DNA of 8,322 nt from SAR86 cluster bacterium (GCA_016779285.1 JADHNV010000044.1:1-8322); one strand, 5' to 3'; positions 1-7,223 are shown, numbered from the stretch's first letter. Program-made: numbers and translations. Notes: generated from the sequence alone by a model not told the origin.

Positions 1-156
1 ACTAAATCGGACAAAGTGTCTAAAAATATTTTAATAAAAACAGTTCAACAAGTTAGCAAAGCAACCAATGCTAAGGATGTGTTAGCAATTTCATCCTCAA
101 AAGAAACTGGATTTGAAAAACTCGGGAAGGTTCTGCTAGAGTTCAAGGATGGCTAA
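1..156 (+). CDS. engB: Ribosome biogenesis GTPase EngB/YihA, C-terminal end (partial)
   Basis: Only the last 51 residues are in the window; the 5' part lies off the left edge. The frame opens with TKSD, the G4 guanine-recognition motif (N/T)KxD of TRAFAC GTPases. About 26 residues later comes ISSSKETG (residues 30-37), which fits the G5 motif and matches the E. coli YihA ending (FSSLKKQGVDKL...). The short final helix FEKLGKVLLEF also fits that family. EngB GTPases act in the cytoplasm in late assembly of the large ribosomal subunit. Its position near polA, transcribed toward it, repeats the convergent engB/polA order known in E. coli and supports the call. The TAA stop lies inside the start of the next gene (8-bp overlap). 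Other small GTPases such as Era or Der are less likely because the protein ends directly after the G5 region. Confidence 0.85.
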   Translation, partial: TKSDKVSKNILIKTVQQVSKATNAKDVLAISSSKETGFEKLGKVLLEFKDG

Positions 157-673
157 TTTATCTTTTCAATCTCAAAACTGTGATGTCACTCTTGCTCAAG
201 GTTTAGATGAGTATAGAGCGTACCTTAGGGCCAATGGAAAAAAACAGCTTATTGATGAGCCTGGCTCTACAATTATAAGAGATCACGATGTAACTCATGT
301 AATATTTGGTCTTGATACCTCAATAGAGCAAGAGTCAATGTTAGATTCATGGGTATTTTTAGCTACAAAATGGAAGCTAAAGGAATTGCTTGCCTACAAT
401 AAACTCCCAGAAATCAAACAACTATATAAAGATTTTTGGCATGATCCAGGCTACTTTAAACTCTTTATGACTGCTATTAAGCTCCTGCCTATTAAATTTA
501 CGATATGGAAGCGAGCCAAGCAAATGAATAAAAAATGGCCTTTTGTCTCGCCTGACTCTTATATGAATCATAAGGTTTGTGACTTGCGCAAAGAATATGG
601 AATCAAGATACTGGCTCCAGAAGAACGATTGGTTAAAAAGCCATTAATATGGTCTGGAACTATTTCTGGCTAA
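149..673 (+). CDS. Coq4-family protein, putative ubiquinone biosynthesis factor
   Basis: This 174-residue protein has H46-D47-V-T-H50 followed by exactly 11 residues and E62. That is the HDxxH-x11-E metal-binding signature of Coq4. The C-terminus has LRKEYGI (residues 146-152) followed by an AP-containing tail, resembling the conserved LREELGI end of eukaryotic COQ4. From family knowledge, Coq4 binds a divalent metal, helps organise the ubiquinone-synthesis complex, and has been linked to removal of the C1 carboxyl group of the CoQ precursor. The same role here is inference. No signal peptide is seen; a moderately hydrophobic stretch around residues 102-118 could contact membrane. The start overlaps the engB stop by 8 bp, and AAGG directly abuts the ATG, too close to act as a normal ribosome site, so coupled translation is likely. 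No in-frame Met follows until M64, inside the conserved region, so this start is favoured. Family is fairly secure, exact function is not. Confidence 0.75.
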   Translation: MANLSFQSQNCDVTLAQGLDEYRAYLRANGKKQLIDEPGSTIIRDHDVTHVIFGLDTSIEQESMLDSWVFLATKWKLKELLAYNKLPEIKQLYKDFWHDPGYFKLFMTAIKLLPIKFTIWKRAKQMNKKWPFVSPDSYMNHKVCDLRKEYGIKILAPEERLVKKPLIWSGTISG

Positions 674-677
674 ACGG

Positions 678-3377
678 CTAGTGAGCTTCGTTCCAATTTG
701 CTCCTGAATTTGCATCCACTATCAAAGGAATATTTAATTTAACTGAATTTTCCATAAGGCTTGTAATATTTTCAAGAGCCTCATCAACAAATCCTTTTTT
801 TACTTCAAAAATTAGCTCATCATGTACCTGCATGATCATTTTAATTTTTTGATTACCATCTCCAATCCATGAATCAACATCAATCATTGCCTTTTTAATA
901 ATATCTGCTGCAGAGCCCTGTAATGGAGCATTGATGGCTGCTCTTTCTGCTGCTTGACGCCTCAAGCCATTAGAATCATTAATGGCTGCCACATGAAGCT
1001 TTCTTCCTAAAATAGTTTCAACAAATAAATTTTTCTTGGCCAGTTCTTTTGTGCTTTCCATATACTGTCTTACGCCCGTGTATCTCTCAAAGTATCTATC
1101 TAGATAAGCTTGAGCTTCATGCCGAGGAATCCCAAGTTGTCTAGTGAGTCCAAACGCAGACATGCCATAAATTAATCCAAAATTAATTGCTTTAGCGCTT
1201 CTTCGATGCTCGGGAGTAACTTCTTCAAGGGAAATATTAAATATTTCTGAAGCAGTGGCTGAATGAACATCTATGTTGTTGTTAAATGCATGGGTTAAAT
1301 TCTTATCTCCGGATAGATGAGCCATGATTCTTAGTTCAATTTGTGAGTAGTCAGCTGAAATCAATACATTGCCTTTCTCGGCTATAAAAGCCTCTCTTAT
1401 TTTTCTTCCTTCTGCAGTCTTTATAGGAATGTTTTGAAGATTGGGCTCTGTTGAGGATAACCTTCCTGTTGAGGTTACAGCTTGCTGATAGGATGTGTGA
1501 ATCCTTTTAGAAACTGGGTGTTGAATATTTATGAGGCTGTCCGTGTAGGTAGATTTTAATTTAGCCAAACCTCTGTATTCAATAATAATTTTTGGAAGGT
1601 CGAATTCTTCAGCCAGTCTTTGAAGCGTATCCTCATTGGTTGAGGGCTGACCTTTAGGAGTTTTCTTCAGAACAGGCAAGTTTAGTTTATTGTAAAGAAT
1701 CTCAACAAGTTGCTTTGGCGAATCCATATTAAATTCTTCTCCAGCCATTTTAAATGCAGCCAGAGATAGCTCTTCAATCTTAATGGCTAGCTCATCTGAA
1801 TATTCTGCCAACATCCTTGCATCAATCTTTGCCCCATTTGTTTCAACCTTAATAAGAGATCGAAGCATTGGATATTCAATAGATTTGAGTAGATTTTTAA
1901 GCTTAGGTTGATCTTCAAGTAAACCATTTAGGTGATTGAAAAGCCTCAGGGTTATATCGGCATCTTCTGCAGCATAGAATGTTGCAGCCGGAATCTTAAC
2001 CTGAGCAAAATTAATTTGCTTTGATGCTGAACCGGCAACTTCCTCATATTTCATAGGCTCATAATTTAAATAATATACAGCCATTTTATCTAGCCCATGT
2101 CTTGTGCCGGTGCTATTGAGGACATATGACATCAACATAGTATCTGCAAGGAACTCATCTACTTTAATGCCATGTCTATTTAAAATAGGTAAATCAAATT
2201 TAAGGTTCTGGCCTACTAATTTTTTCTGATTCTTTGTAATGGTGGTGCCTAAAATTTTTTGAATTAAGTTAAGCGGCAATTGTTTGGGGGCTTCATCATA
2301 GAAGTGTTTGATGGGTATATAACAACCCTCTCCCTCATCACATGCCAATGATATGCCTATTAGATCTGCTGTCATTGTATCCAAAGAAGAGGTCTCGGTA
2401 TCGATCGCATAGGCTTTGCACTTATCAATCTTCTTGGCCCAAGCTTTTAATTCATTTTCAGTAAAAACTGTTTGATACTCTTTCTTTGATTTTGGGGCTG
2501 TAGAATTTGAGCTGCTTGAGCCTGACGAAGATTTTATCCAGGTTTTAAATTCAAGGGATGAAAAGAGTTTATTTAGTTCATCTTGATTCTCTTTAGCTTC
2601 TAGCAAGTTCTCAAGAGAAACTTTTAAATCAACATCTTTTTTTAAGGTTACTAGCTCAATATTCCTGCCTAAATTAGGGATTGAATCTCTAAAATTCTGG
2701 CCCACAACTCCCGTTAATGAGTCTGCATGATCTATGATCCCCTGAAGATTTTTGAACTCATCAAGCCATTTAACAGCAGTTTTAGGTCCTACCTTAGGAA
2801 CGCCAGGAACATTATCAGATGCATCTCCAACAAGAGCTAAATAGTCTATTATTTGATTAGGGTGAACACCAAACTTCTTTTGCACACCAGCAACATCATA
2901 AATTTGATTATTCATCGTATTCATCATAGTTATCAATGGGTCTTCAACCAGTTGCATGAGATCTTTATCTAATGAAGATATAACTATGGGTATTCCCTGC
3001 TGAGATCCCATCATTGCCAAGGTAGCAATGACATCATCGGCTTCCACTTTTGGGATTTCAATAACGGGCATCCCCATGGCATTACATATTTCTTTTAAAG
3101 GGGAAAGTTGTTCTCTTAAATCATCAGGCATTGGAGGACGATTGGCCTTATAGTCTTTATAGATGTCGTGACGAAAATTTTTTCCTTTCGCATCGAACAC
3201 TGAAAGATAATGTGAATCAGGATTCTCTGTGCGCAAATTCCTCAGCATATTTGTAACTCCCTTTACGGCTCCTGTCGGAAGACCTGTTGATGTGGTGAGT
3301 GGGGGCATAGCGTGATAGGCTCTGTACAAATAAGATGAGCCGTCTATCAAAAAGATTTTTTTTGCTGGAATATTCAT
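678..3377 (-). CDS. polA: DNA polymerase I
   Basis: Full-length, 899 residues (E. coli 928), cytoplasmic; it fills gaps in Okazaki-fragment processing and excision repair. The N-terminal 5' nuclease (about 1-280) has FLIDGSSYLYRA, EADD (112-115), LDKD (136-139) and GDASDN (184-189) followed by a helix-hairpin-helix-like GVPKVGPKTA. A Ser-rich linker (283-299) leads to the 3'-5' exonuclease, where D326/E328, D395 and Y468/D472 match E. coli D355/E357, D424 and Y497/D501 with a constant offset of 29, so proofreading should be active. The polymerase has motif A with D676, motif B with R725, K729, F733 and Y737, and motif C with H852-D853. F733 corresponds to E. coli F762, so no Tyr substitution favouring dideoxynucleotides is present. 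The gene is antiparallel to both neighbours: convergent with the Coq4-like gene (4 bp between stops) and divergent from dsbB (82 bp). No Shine-Dalgarno sequence precedes the ATG. Confidence 0.98.
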   Translation of the reverse strand: MNIPAKKIFLIDGSSYLYRAYHAMPPLTTSTGLPTGAVKGVTNMLRNLRTENPDSHYLSVFDAKGKNFRHDIYKDYKANRPPMPDDLREQLSPLKEICNAMGMPVIEIPKVEADDVIATLAMMGSQQGIPIVISSLDKDLMQLVEDPLITMMNTMNNQIYDVAGVQKKFGVHPNQIIDYLALVGDASDNVPGVPKVGPKTAVKWLDEFKNLQGIIDHADSLTGVVGQNFRDSIPNLGRNIELVTLKKDVDLKVSLENLLEAKENQDELNKLFSSLEFKTWIKSSSGSSSSNSTAPKSKKEYQTVFTENELKAWAKKIDKCKAYAIDTETSSLDTMTADLIGISLACDEGEGCYIPIKHFYDEAPKQLPLNLIQKILGTTITKNQKKLVGQNLKFDLPILNRHGIKVDEFLADTMLMSYVLNSTGTRHGLDKMAVYYLNYEPMKYEEVAGSASKQINFAQVKIPAATFYAAEDADITLRLFNHLNGLLEDQPKLKNLLKSIEYPMLRSLIKVETNGAKIDARMLAEYSDELAIKIEELSLAAFKMAGEEFNMDSPKQLVEILYNKLNLPVLKKTPKGQPSTNEDTLQRLAEEFDLPKIIIEYRGLAKLKSTYTDSLINIQHPVSKRIHTSYQQAVTSTGRLSSTEPNLQNIPIKTAEGRKIREAFIAEKGNVLISADYSQIELRIMAHLSGDKNLTHAFNNNIDVHSATASEIFNISLEEVTPEHRRSAKAINFGLIYGMSAFGLTRQLGIPRHEAQAYLDRYFERYTGVRQYMESTKELAKKNLFVETILGRKLHVAAINDSNGLRRQAAERAAINAPLQGSAADIIKKAMIDVDSWIGDGNQKIKMIMQVHDELIFEVKKGFVDEALENITSLMENSVKLNIPLIVDANSGANWNEAH

Positions 3378-3459
3378 AAAAATTTATTATGTCATTAGGT
3401 TTTTATATAAGCCATGGATAATATAAGATCATCATGTATTTAATGCTTATTAAAAAAAT
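3378..3459. promoter_or_regulatory. Divergent polA/dsbB intergenic region with imperfect dyad
   Basis: These 82 bp must hold the starts of polA (leftward) and dsbB (rightward) unless promoters lie inside genes. At 3403-3426 is a 24-bp imperfect palindrome centred on CCATGG (3412-3417): the outer arms TTATAT and ATATAA are perfect complements, and 20 of 24 positions are self-complementary. Both strands therefore carry -10-like sequence (GATAAT at 3417-3422 on the plus strand; TATTAT on the minus strand). No good -35 box is visible for either gene, so the exact promoters are not assigned. The dyad could equally be an operator or simply AT-rich chance. Confidence 0.4.
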
Positions 3460-3963
3460 ATGGGTGTCCTAAAAAAAATTCTTCTTTTACCTCCCCTTGT
3501 TAATGTTGGTCTCGGGTTAGGATTAATATTGAGTGCTTATATTTTTGAAGTTATTGGCTACTATGATCCGTGCCCTCTTTGCATTCTTCAGCGATGGTCT
3601 TTTGCATTTATTGCTTTGTGTGGAGCTCTTATGATCATTCCAGGGCTCTATTTGATCATAAAAAAGGTTCTTCTTTTATTTGCGGGCTTATTTTCCATAG
3701 GCGGAGGGGTGATTGCTGGCAGGCAAATTTACTTGCAAAATATTCCTAGCGATCAAGTTCCAGCCTGTGCGCCTCCCATGGAGTTTTTAATGGATGCCCT
3801 GCCAATATTTGAAGTAATACAAACCATTCTACTTGGTGATGGTAATTGTGCTGAGTATGAGTGGAGATTTATCTTCAACTTTGCTGAATGGGCTTTTATT
3901 TTCTTTGCTTTCTTGTGTTGTTATAATTTTTTCTTCTTATTAAAAAAACCATCAAAATCATAA
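3460..3963 (+). CDS. dsbB: Disulfide bond formation protein B (DsbB)
   Basis: A 167-residue inner-membrane protein with four hydrophobic segments (roughly 10-32, 44-63, 67-88 and 143-161), the DsbB layout. The first periplasmic loop carries C38-P-L-C41, the quinone-coupled CXXC pair, followed by QR (R45), the conserved Arg near the quinone. The second loop carries C103 and C130, the pair that exchanges with DsbA, at the spacing of E. coli C104/C130. A Trp (W135) follows and an EW pair (143-144) leads into the last helix. DsbB reoxidises DsbA and passes electrons to ubiquinone or menaquinone. No dsbA is in the window, so the partner must be elsewhere. The ATG is preceded only by an A-run with no Shine-Dalgarno sequence; nearby upstream ATGs (3434, 3443) are out of frame, which supports this start. 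All four catalytic cysteines are intact. Confidence 0.95.
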   Translation: MGVLKKILLLPPLVNVGLGLGLILSAYIFEVIGYYDPCPLCILQRWSFAFIALCGALMIIPGLYLIIKKVLLLFAGLFSIGGGVIAGRQIYLQNIPSDQVPACAPPMEFLMDALPIFEVIQTILLGDGNCAEYEWRFIFNFAEWAFIFFAFLCCYNFFFLLKKPSKS

Positions 3964-4023
3964 ATTTGTAGTATAGCTACATAATAAACTTCCATAAAAA
4001 GCTTTTAAATCGTTGATTAAATG

Positions 4024-4038
4024 ATTATTGACAATAAT
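4024..4038. promoter_or_regulatory. Perfect inverted repeat over the pckA -35 box (putative operator)
   Basis: ATTATTG (4024-4030) and CAATAAT (4032-4038) are perfect reverse complements around a single A, forming a 15-bp dyad that fully covers the TTGACA box. A protein bound here would compete with RNA polymerase. As RNA it would be weak (one G-C pair per arm, 1-nt loop), so a protein site is more likely than a hairpin. I do not recognise it as the site of a named regulator, and chance in AT-rich DNA is possible. Confidence 0.35.
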
Positions 4039-4056
4039 TAGTAAATATTTTCAAAT
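4028..4056 (+). promoter_or_regulatory. Sigma-70-type promoter candidate for the pckA cluster
   Basis: A perfect TTGACA (4028-4033) is followed by a 17-bp AT-rich spacer and TCAAAT (4051-4056), a 4-of-6 match to TATAAT. Transcription would start near 4063 and give a leader of about 70 nt before the pckA ATG at 4132. AT-rich sequence upstream could add UP-element contacts. The ideal -35 and optimal spacing are seen directly; promoter activity is inferred. This is the only good promoter in front of the four rightward genes. Confidence 0.55.
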
Positions 4057-4131
4057 CCACTACAGAAAATTCTCAGGTTATGCTTCTCTCAACGAGGTAG
4101 AATATTGTAGAATCAAAAAAGTAAAAATATT

Positions 4132-5673
4132 ATGGAAAATAATGCCTTGGCTGAAATATTCGAATTAAATACAGAAGACCTAATTAAAGCAGCAATTGAA
4201 AATGGAGAGGGAACAATTGCAAGCAATGGTGCTCTCGCACTAGAAACCGGAGCGCGGACTGGACGTAGCCCAAACGACAGATTTATAGTTAAAGAGGATA
4301 GCACTTCCCATCTTATTGACTGGGGTGAAATTAATAGGCCCTTTGATGCAACTAAATTTTCTCTTCTTTGGGACAAGGTTGATACATATTTGGCAGAGAA
4401 AAATCGCTATCTATCAAAAGTACATGTTGGAGCACATGAAGATCACTATATCCCCGTCAATGTTATCGCCGAAAGTGCTTCACACAGCATGTTCTCAAAA
4501 CTAATTTTCATTACTCCTGAAGAGTTTAATCCTCAAGCAAAAAAAGAGTGGCAGATAATGAGTGCATTAAATTATGAATGTGTGCCAGAAGTAGATGGAA
4601 CAAATTCAGAAGGCTGTGTCATTATCAACTTTGCAGCTAGAAAAGTGCTTCTGGCTGGAATGAAATACGCTGGTGAAATGAAAAAATCTATGTTTTCTGT
4701 TCAAAACTTCTTAATGCCAGAAAAGGATGTTTTGCCCATGCACTGCTCATCAAATGTAAACAAAGACGGCAAGGTGTCACTATTTTTTGGTCTTTCTGGA
4801 ACTGGAAAAACAACTCTTTCTGCAGATCCTACTTGCTCTCTCATTGGCGATGATGAGCATGGCTGGGGTGTTGGTACAGTATTTAACTTTGAAGGTGGTT
4901 GCTATGCAAAGACCATTGATCTTTCTGAAAAAAATGAACCTGTTATATGGAAAGCAATAAAGCATGGCAGCATAATTGAAAATGTTTTCTTGGATGAGAA
5001 TGGAACGCCTGATTATTCTAATACATCGTTATCTGAAAATGGGCGCTGTTGTTATCCTCGTTCACACATTGATGATGCTATTGAATCCAATGCTGCAGGT
5101 GAGCCTGAAACAGTCATATTTTTAACTTGCGATTTAACTGGTGTGATTCCTCCTGTTTCAATTCTTTCAAAAGAAGCGGCTGCCTACCATTTTTTAAGTG
5201 GCTACACTGCTAAAGTTGGCTCGACTGAAGTAGGCTCGACTGAATCCATTGGAACTACATTTTCTACATGCTTTGGAGCACCCTTTTTCCCTAGGCCTGC
5301 CGGCGTATATGCGGACCTTTTGATGAAGAGAATAGAAGCATTTAACTCTAAAGTCTTTTTAGTAAATACTGGGTGGACTGGAGGGCCGCATGGTATTGGC
5401 TCTAGGTTTGATATCCCGACTACCAGAAGGATAGTTAATGCTATTCAAAATGGTGAATTAGATAATGTTCAAACAGCCCATATTGATGGTCTTAACTTAG
5501 AAGTGCCTGTGGCAGTAGAGGGAGTGGACCCAATGGTCTTAACCCCTAAAGAAACATGGTCAGATCAGGGTCAATATGAAAAATATCTTACAAACCTTAT
5601 CCAACAATTTCAAAATAACTTTAAAAAATTCTCAGTAAGTGAAGCAATAGTTGCAGCGGGCCCGTCAATTTAG
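4132..5673 (+). CDS. pckA: Phosphoenolpyruvate carboxykinase (ATP)
   Basis: A 513-residue cytoplasmic enzyme (E. coli 540) converting oxaloacetate and ATP to PEP, CO2 and ADP, the entry step of gluconeogenesis. Visible motifs in order: GARTGRSPNDRFIV with the substrate-binding Arg at R45; the metal/substrate region KYAGEMKKS with Y179 and K184-K185; H204 in MHCSSN; the P-loop GLSGTGKT (220-227) with K226 and T227; kinase-2 GDDEHGW with D240-D241; R305 in ENGRCCYP; and TAKVGSTEVGSTE then FGAPFF. The P-loop form and length identify the ATP-dependent class, not the GTP-dependent one. The ATG has no Shine-Dalgarno sequence, and a stop (TAG, 4108-4110) closes the frame just upstream, so no farther start is possible. 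gshA begins 9 bp after the stop. A 15-bp-period repeat inside the gene (5218-5244) is listed separately. Confidence 0.97.
   Translation: MENNALAEIFELNTEDLIKAAIENGEGTIASNGALALETGARTGRSPNDRFIVKEDSTSHLIDWGEINRPFDATKFSLLWDKVDTYLAEKNRYLSKVHVGAHEDHYIPVNVIAESASHSMFSKLIFITPEEFNPQAKKEWQIMSALNYECVPEVDGTNSEGCVIINFAARKVLLAGMKYAGEMKKSMFSVQNFLMPEKDVLPMHCSSNVNKDGKVSLFFGLSGTGKTTLSADPTCSLIGDDEHGWGVGTVFNFEGGCYAKTIDLSEKNEPVIWKAIKHGSIIENVFLDENGTPDYSNTSLSENGRCCYPRSHIDDAIESNAAGEPETVIFLTCDLTGVIPPVSILSKEAAAYHFLSGYTAKVGSTEVGSTESIGTTFSTCFGAPFFPRPAGVYADLLMKRIEAFNSKVFLVNTGWTGGPHGIGSRFDIPTTRRIVNAIQNGELDNVQTAHIDGLNLEVPVAVEGVDPMVLTPKETWSDQGQYEKYLTNLIQQFQNNFKKFSVSEAIVAAGPSI
5218..5244 (+). repeat. Tandem 12-bp direct repeat, 15-bp period, inside pckA
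   Basis: GGCTCGACTGAA occurs at 5218-5229 and again at 5233-5244, identical at all 12 positions and in frame, encoding GSTE-V-GSTE (residues 363-371). The family normally has two Thr-Glu pairs here (E. coli AGTERGITE), so the protein pattern is ancestral and this need not be a recent insertion. The exact match including synonymous positions is what stands out. Confidence 0.75.
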
Positions 5674-5682
5674 CATAAGCCT

Positions 5683-7215
5683 ATGACCACAGAGGCGTTC
5701 CAGCGCTCTTTAAAAAACCATCAAGAAAAAGGATTTTTTGAGAATCTTAAAATTTTGCGAGGCATTGAAAGGGAATCTTTGCGCGTCACTCAGGAAGGAA
5801 CAATTTCTCAAGATAATCATCCTGAAAACCTAGGATCTCCATTAACAAGCAAAGATATTACTACAGACTTTGCAGAAGCCCTTGTTGAGCTTGTTACTCC
5901 AACTTTTGAGTCTGCTGGGGAGCTTTTTAAACATATTAGTCTTCTGCATAAATTTCTTTATAGTGAAATGGGGGATGAAATATTATGGAATTTCTCCATG
6001 CCGTGTGCATTTCGAAATGAACAAGAAATTAAAATTGCCGAATATGGAAACTCTAATAGCGGAATGTTAAAACATATATACAGAAAAGGGTTGAGATTGC
6101 GGTATGGATCTATCATGCAGTGCGTATCAGGTATCCACTATAACTTTTCTTTGTCAGAGGGTTCGTGGGGCGCATTAACTCATAGCCCTGATCAAAACTT
6201 TATAAACGAAAAGTATCTTGGAGCGATAAGGAATATAAAAAGGAATTTTTGGTTTTTATTAGAGCGCCTCGGCGCATCTCCTATTGCCCATGCCTCTTAC
6301 TTGCTGGATAGGGAGCATTCACTAGCAAAATATGGAGACAATGATTTATTTTTACCCGCTGCAACTTCCTTAAGAATGAGTGAAGTTGGTTATCAAAGCA
6401 AAATGCAGAATGCCTTAAAGATTAACTATAACAACTTAGATGAATTTATAGATGCAATAATCAAGGGTATTAAAACTCCAGTAAAAAGCTTTGAAGATAT
6501 TGGATTAATTGATAAGCATGGGATTCCACAACAAATATCTTCTGGGATTTTGCAAATTGAAAACGAGTTATATGACACAGTTCGACCAAAAAGATCTGGC
6601 CCGAGTGGATCTCGTCCAGCAATCCTTTTAAAAAACAAAGGAATAGAGTACTTAGAATTGAGGGGAGTTGATATTAACCCTTTTATTCCTGAAGGCATTG
6701 ATGAGAATAAAATTAAACTTTTAGACATTTTTATAATGCACTCACTAATTTCTGAAAGCCCTCAGATTTCAGATAAAGAGCTTGAAGAGATAAGAGCCAA
6801 CCAGAAAACGATGGTTGAAAATGGAAGATCAAAAGAGGTCGAATTAGAAAAAAATGGGGTCGCAACTCCTCTCAAGGAATTAAAAAAGATCTTCCGCGAA
6901 GAGCTAGAACAGGTTGCAACTGCAATGGATAAATATTGTCCAGGATATTCAAAAGCTTTTAATGCTGAAATGAGTATAGATTTGCTGCCGAGCGATAGGA
7001 TTATCAGTGAGATGGCGTCTCAAAATTTATCATTCCAAGAGTATGGTCTAATGCAAAGCAAGAAAATTGCGATGGAGCAAAAATCTTTTGCTAATGATGA
7101 TTTCTCAAAATTTATTAGCAACGCTGATAAATCTCTGGAAGATTTAAAAATTCTTAATGAAAATGTGGGCATGGACATTAATAAATATGTAGAATTATAT
7201 AATTCATCAATCTAG
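5683..7215 (+). CDS. gshA: Glutamate-cysteine ligase, proteobacterial GshA type
   Basis: A 510-residue cytoplasmic enzyme (E. coli 518) that joins glutamate and cysteine with ATP, the first and usually limiting step of glutathione synthesis. Residues 26-34 (RGIERESLR) carry E29 and E31 of the metal site; DITTDFAEALVELVTP (58-73) continues it with D62, E65 and E69; GIHYNFSL (150-157) supplies H152. LRMSEVGYQ (230-238) and the later IEYLELRGVDINPF (321-334) are characteristic of this class and distinguish it from the plant/alphaproteobacterial and gshAB fusion forms. The length leaves no room for a fused glutathione synthetase, so gshB must lie elsewhere. The start is 9 bp after the pckA stop and has no clear Shine-Dalgarno sequence; the N-terminus aligns with the family, so the start is probably right. 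Transcription with pckA is likely; this pairing is not a usual one. Confidence 0.97.
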   Translation: MTTEAFQRSLKNHQEKGFFENLKILRGIERESLRVTQEGTISQDNHPENLGSPLTSKDITTDFAEALVELVTPTFESAGELFKHISLLHKFLYSEMGDEILWNFSMPCAFRNEQEIKIAEYGNSNSGMLKHIYRKGLRLRYGSIMQCVSGIHYNFSLSEGSWGALTHSPDQNFINEKYLGAIRNIKRNFWFLLERLGASPIAHASYLLDREHSLAKYGDNDLFLPAATSLRMSEVGYQSKMQNALKINYNNLDEFIDAIIKGIKTPVKSFEDIGLIDKHGIPQQISSGILQIENELYDTVRPKRSGPSGSRPAILLKNKGIEYLELRGVDINPFIPEGIDENKIKLLDIFIMHSLISESPQISDKELEEIRANQKTMVENGRSKEVELEKNGVATPLKELKKIFREELEQVATAMDKYCPGYSKAFNAEMSIDLLPSDRIISEMASQNLSFQEYGLMQSKKIAMEQKSFANDDFSKFISNADKSLEDLKILNENVGMDINKYVELYNSSI

Positions 7216-7217
7216 GA
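7214..7217 (+). promoter_or_regulatory. Ribosome binding site AGGA for the QOR-like gene
   Basis: AGGA overlaps the gshA TAG stop and lies 6 nt before the ATG at 7224. It is the clearest Shine-Dalgarno-like site in the window and fixes the start of the downstream gene. Confidence 0.6.
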
Positions 7218-7223
7218 AATACA

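Larger units (their letters stand above)
3964..4131. other. Non-coding gap between dsbB and pckA
   Basis: This 168-bp AT-rich gap contains no credible gene. Just after the dsbB stop is a weak hairpin, TGTAG (3967-3971) and CTACA (3977-3981) with a 5-nt loop. It is AT-rich and not followed by a T-run, so it is not a convincing terminator. The centre holds the pckA promoter candidate and its dyad. Nearer to pckA is a pair of direct GTAGAAT repeats (4097-4103 and 4107-4113) exactly 10 bp apart, about one helical turn. Their TAGAAT cores resemble -10 boxes but lack -35 partners. Confidence 0.6.

Noticed and set aside
660..700. Spot 42 (spf) small RNA expected between polA and engB in enteric bacteria
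   Set aside because: The polA end is 4 bp from the Coq4-like gene, leaving no space; no spf-like structure is visible.
3967..3981. Hairpin TGTAG/CTACA after dsbB as a terminator
   Set aside because: Only 5 bp, AT-rich, 5-nt loop and no following T-run; not enough for an intrinsic terminator.
4098..4113. Two TAGAAT hexamers just upstream of pckA as -10 boxes
   Set aside because: Each is a 5-of-6 match to TATAAT but no -35 element lies at a suitable distance; the TTGACA promoter upstream is better.
4113..4376. Minus-strand open frame of 87 codons over the pckA start
   Set aside because: Lies antisense to the well-conserved pckA N-terminus, has low-complexity hydrophobic/Ser content, no recognisable domain and no ribosome site.
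4316..4504. Plus-strand 62-codon frame inside pckA
   Set aside because: Out-of-frame shadow of a gene with strong protein-level conservation.
4780..4965. Minus-strand 61-codon frame inside pckA
   Set aside because: Antisense to the P-loop region; no independent coding evidence.
5870..6070. Plus-strand 66-codon Leu-rich frame inside gshA
   Set aside because: Shadow frame; its Leu-rich sequence comes from reading the conserved gshA codons out of frame.
6426..6728. Minus-strand 100-codon frame inside gshA
   Set aside because: Antisense to the conserved gshA C-terminal half, with no family resemblance or ribosome site.
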